Assembly: GCA_903868245.1 (NCBI GenBank)
Contig: CAIPUN010000022.1
Location: 1-52,882 of the forward strand
Length of the DNA stretch: 52,882 bases
Direction: 5' to 3'
DNA from: an uncultured Sphingomonadales bacterium
Lineage (GTDB): Bacteria; Pseudomonadota; Alphaproteobacteria; Sphingomonadales; Sphingomonadaceae
Part shown: piece after piece, positions 49,994 to 52,882 of the stretch
Numbering within the stretch: the stretch's first letter is position 1
How the letters are laid out: each line of letters begins with the position of its first letter
Program-made: the position numbers and the translations under genes
Notes under the pieces: model-generated
The model's input: the letters and a program-made list of their open reading frames with translations, nothing else
Told to the model about the DNA's origin: nothing
Database searches by the model: none

Positions 49994-52882
49994 TTAATAA
50001 TAGTCTTGAAGTGGCCGAACTTCAAGTTGCCGTTGTTGCAACGCGGCAATGGCTTGCGCAACCGCAACACTTCCGGCGGCTGTGGTGTATTGCGAAACCT
50101 TGCCAGCAAGCGCGGAACGGCGAATTTCTTCGCTGTCTTTCAGGCTTTGCCAACCTTCGGTCGTGTTGAAGATAAGTTGGATTTCGCCATCCTTAATCTT
50201 GTCGACAATGTGCGGGCGGCCTTGGGCAACCTTGTTCACGCGCTCGACCTCTATGCCCTGCGCACGCAGATAATTTGCGGTGCCATCCGTAGCACAGACA
50301 ATGAAGCCACACGCGATCGCTTGACGGACCGCAGGCACGATCACGGGCTTGTCGGTGTCTTTCACCGATACGAACAACTTCCCGCTCATAGGTGGCGGCA
50401 TCCGTGCGCCAATTTGCGATTTGGCAAAGGCCGTCGCAAAATCACGGTCAATACCCATGACCTCACCCGTTGACTTCATTTCGGGCGAAAGCACGGGATC
50501 TACACCGGGGAAACGATCAAACGGGAATACCGCTTCCTTGACCGCGATATAATCGATGTCGAGGTTGATGGGTGGCAAGTCCTTGAGCTTTTCACCCGCC
50601 ATAACGCGCGCGGCGATCTTGGCGATAGGTGCGCCAATGGCCTTTGCGACGAAAGGCACGGTGCGACTGGCACGCGGGTTAACTTCGATGAGATAAACTT
50701 CACCATCCTTCACTGCGAACTGGATGTTCATCAGCCCGCGCACATGCAGGTTTACCGCCAGTAACTCCGCCTGACGACGGATTTCAGTGATTATTTCGGC
50801 AGGGAGACTATATGGCGGAATAGTGCACGCAGAGTCGCCGCTATGCACGCCTGCCTCTTCGATATGCTGCAGGATACCCGCAACAACGACCTCGTCGCCG
50901 TCGCATAAGGCATCCACATCGACTTCAATCGCATCGCGCAGATAACTGTCGATTAAGACTGGTGAGTCACCGGAGACAATAACTGCTGTCTGAATGTAAT
51001 TTTCCAACTGCGCCTGCGTATCGACGATCTCCATCGCGCGGCCACCAAGCACATAAGAAGGGCGCATAAGCACCGGATAGCCGATGCTTTCGGCGACTTT
51101 GATGGCTTCTTCACGGCTGCGCGCAATGCCATTTTCGGGCTGCTTGAGCTTGAGCTTGCTGATCAGTGCGGCAAAACGCTCCCGGTCTTCAGCTAAATCG
51201 ATGGCGTCGGGTGACGTTCCCAAAATAGGAATACCCGCGGCTTCAAGGGCCTTTGCCAAATTCAACGGCGTCTGCCCGCCAAACTGGACGATGACGCCTT
51301 TTAAAATGCCATTCTGTTTTTCAACATGCAGGATTTCCAGAACATCTTCCGCGGTCAGCGGCTCGAAATATAAACGGTCGCTGGTGTCATAATCGGTCGA
51401 CACCGTTTCAGGATTGCAGTTGACCATGATCGTTTCATAGCCCGCGTCCGCAAGTGCGAAGCATGCATGGACGCAGCAATAATCAAACTCGATCCCTTGC
51501 CCAATACGATTTGGCCCGCCGCCCAAGATGACGATCTTTTCTCGATTGGTTGGATGACTCTCGCATTCCGGTGTGCCAAAGCTTGGCGCCTCATAAGTGG
51601 AATACATATAAGGCGTTTTTGCCTCAAATTCCGCAGCACATGTATCGATGCGCTTGAACACCGGACGCACACCCAATTTGTGACGCAGCGCACGTACTTC
51701 GTCTTCAGTTACTGCTCCTGCCATCGCACGGGCCGCTTGCATCGCAATGCCGGAACCGCGGCGGATTGCCGTTTCCATGCCAGGTCGCACATTCACCGAC
51801 TCCACCGCGAGATACGCAAGTCTTTTGTCGGAGAAGCCCATGGCTTTCAAATGACGCAGCGCCTCTGCGTTATTGGGTAAGCCGTTAATCTTGATGTCAT
51901 TCTCGGCAGCGATGATTTCTTGTAGCCGTTCGAGAAACCATGGATCGAACTTCGCTATGGCATGGATTTCGGCTACGGTCATGCCCTCACGCAGGGCTTG
52001 TGCTGCGACCAGCAAGCGGTCGGGCGTCGCCCGGCTAAGTTCAGCGGACAATTCATCCTTAGTAGCGCCGCGCAAAGCATCAATATAGTTAAAGCCCGAC
52101 AACCCGGTCTCAAGCCCACGAAGCGCCTTTTGCATGCTTTCGTGAATGTTACGGCCGATCGCCATCACTTCGCCCACCGATTTCATAGCTGTATGCAGCA
52201 ATGGTTCGGCTCCCTTGAACTTTTCAAAGGCAAAGCGCGGAATTTTGGTAACGACATAATCAATCGTCGGTTCAAACGATGCCGGCGTTGCGCCAGTGAT
52301 GTCGTTGGTTATCTCATCGAGCGTAAACCCAACGGCCAGCTTCGCCGCGACCTTAGCAATGGGAAAACCCGTCGCCTTTGACGCCAACGCTGAAGAACGC
52401 GACACGCGCGGGTTCATTTCGATGACGATCAGGCGGCCATCCTTCGGATTGACTGCGAACTGTACGTTTGAACCACCTGTTTCTACGCCAATTTCACGCA
52501 AACATGCGATGCTCGCATTGCGCATAATCTGATATTCTTTGTCGGTCAGCGTCAATGCTGGCGCCACGGTAATGGAATCGCCGGTATGCACACCCATCGG
52601 GTCGATATTTTCAATGGAGCAGATGATGATGGCATTGTCGGCGCGGTCGCGCACGACTTCCATCTCATATTCTTTCCAACCGAGCAGCGATTCCTCAATC
52701 AAAACCTCAGTGGTTGGCGATGCATCAAGGCCGCCGGTGACGATCTTGATGAACTCGTCGCGGTTGTAAGCGATACCGCCGCCGGTGCCGCACATGGTGA
52801 AGCGTGGGCGAATGATTGATGGCAGGCCAGTGCGTTCAAGAACCTCGAGCGCTTCTTCCATCGAATGCGCGATACCCGACCG
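49994..52882 (-). CDS. carB: Carbamoyl-phosphate synthase large subunit, N-terminus cut by window edge
   Basis: [41 protein letters not shown]; second half [54 protein letters not shown]. Confidence 0.97.
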   Translation of the reverse strand, partial: RSGIAHSMEEALEVLERTGLPSIIRPRFTMCGTGGGIAYNRDEFIKIVTGGLDASPTTEVLIEESLLGWKEYEMEVVRDRADNAIIICSIENIDPMGVHTGDSITVAPALTLTDKEYQIMRNASIACLREIGVETGGSNVQFAVNPKDGRLIVIEMNPRVSRSSALASKATGFPIAKVAAKLAVGFTLDEITNDITGATPASFEPTIDYVVTKIPRFAFEKFKGAEPLLHTAMKSVGEVMAIGRNIHESMQKALRGLETGLSGFNYIDALRGATKDELSAELSRATPDRLLVAAQALREGMTVAEIHAIAKFDPWFLERLQEIIAAENDIKINGLPNNAEALRHLKAMGFSDKRLAYLAVESVNVRPGMETAIRRGSGIAMQAARAMAGAVTEDEVRALRHKLGVRPVFKRIDTCAAEFEAKTPYMYSTYEAPSFGTPECESHPTNREKIVILGGGPNRIGQGIEFDYCCVHACFALADAGYETIMVNCNPETVSTDYDTSDRLYFEPLTAEDVLEILHVEKQNGILKGVIVQFGGQTPLNLAKALEAAGIPILGTSPDAIDLAEDRERFAALISKLKLKQPENGIARSREEAIKVAESIGYPVLMRPSYVLGGRAMEIVDTQAQLENYIQTAVIVSGDSPVLIDSYLRDAIEVDVDALCDGDEVVVAGILQHIEEAGVHSGDSACTIPPYSLPAEIITEIRRQAELLAVNLHVRGLMNIQFAVKDGEVYLIEVNPRASRTVPFVAKAIGAPIAKIAARVMAGEKLKDLPPINLDIDYIAVKEAVFPFDRFPGVDPVLSPEMKSTGEVMGIDRDFATAFAKSQIGARMPPPMSGKLFVSVKDTDKPVIVPAVRQAIACGFIVCATDGTANYLRAQGIEVERVNKVAQGRPHIVDKIKDGEIQLIFNTTEGWQSLKDSEEIRRSALAGKVSQYTTAAGSVAVAQAIAALQQRQLEVRPLQDYY

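Overview
52.9-kb chromosomal window with the coding style, gene content and synteny of an alphaproteobacterium, most likely Sphingomonadales (taxonomy inferred from gene content, not searched). It is almost entirely protein-coding, with about 50 CDS on both strands, three tRNA genes, and no transposase, prophage, CRISPR array or rRNA operon that I could see. Main blocks: rnr; pdhC-lpdA; tmk-holB-metG-tatD; mazG; hflX-hfq-ntrX-ntrY-ntrC-ntrB-dusB; ispDF-cinA; ratA/COQ10-like and lipA; an sbtA / PII-like / beta-carbonic anhydrase / PNPOx-like operon; ettA; gyrA; trmFO; pdhB-pdhA-ftsB-eno; a yqjD/yqjE-like envelope cluster; rhomboid; greA; carB (truncated). The most interesting items are: (1) a compact, translationally coupled operon that pairs an SbtA-type bicarbonate permease with a truncated SbtB/PII-like protein and a beta-carbonic anhydrase in an apparently heterotrophic bacterium; (2) a double-domain Hfq whose two Sm domains have diverged on the RNA-binding faces; (3) a dispersed family of paired inverted palindromes (REPIN-like), two of which bracket a lysoplasmalogenase gene, one contributing its start codon; (4) an NtrX without a GAFTGA loop next to a canonical NtrC; (5) a 21-nt palindrome between dusB and ispDF. 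All functional calls come from reading the translations; no database search was run.
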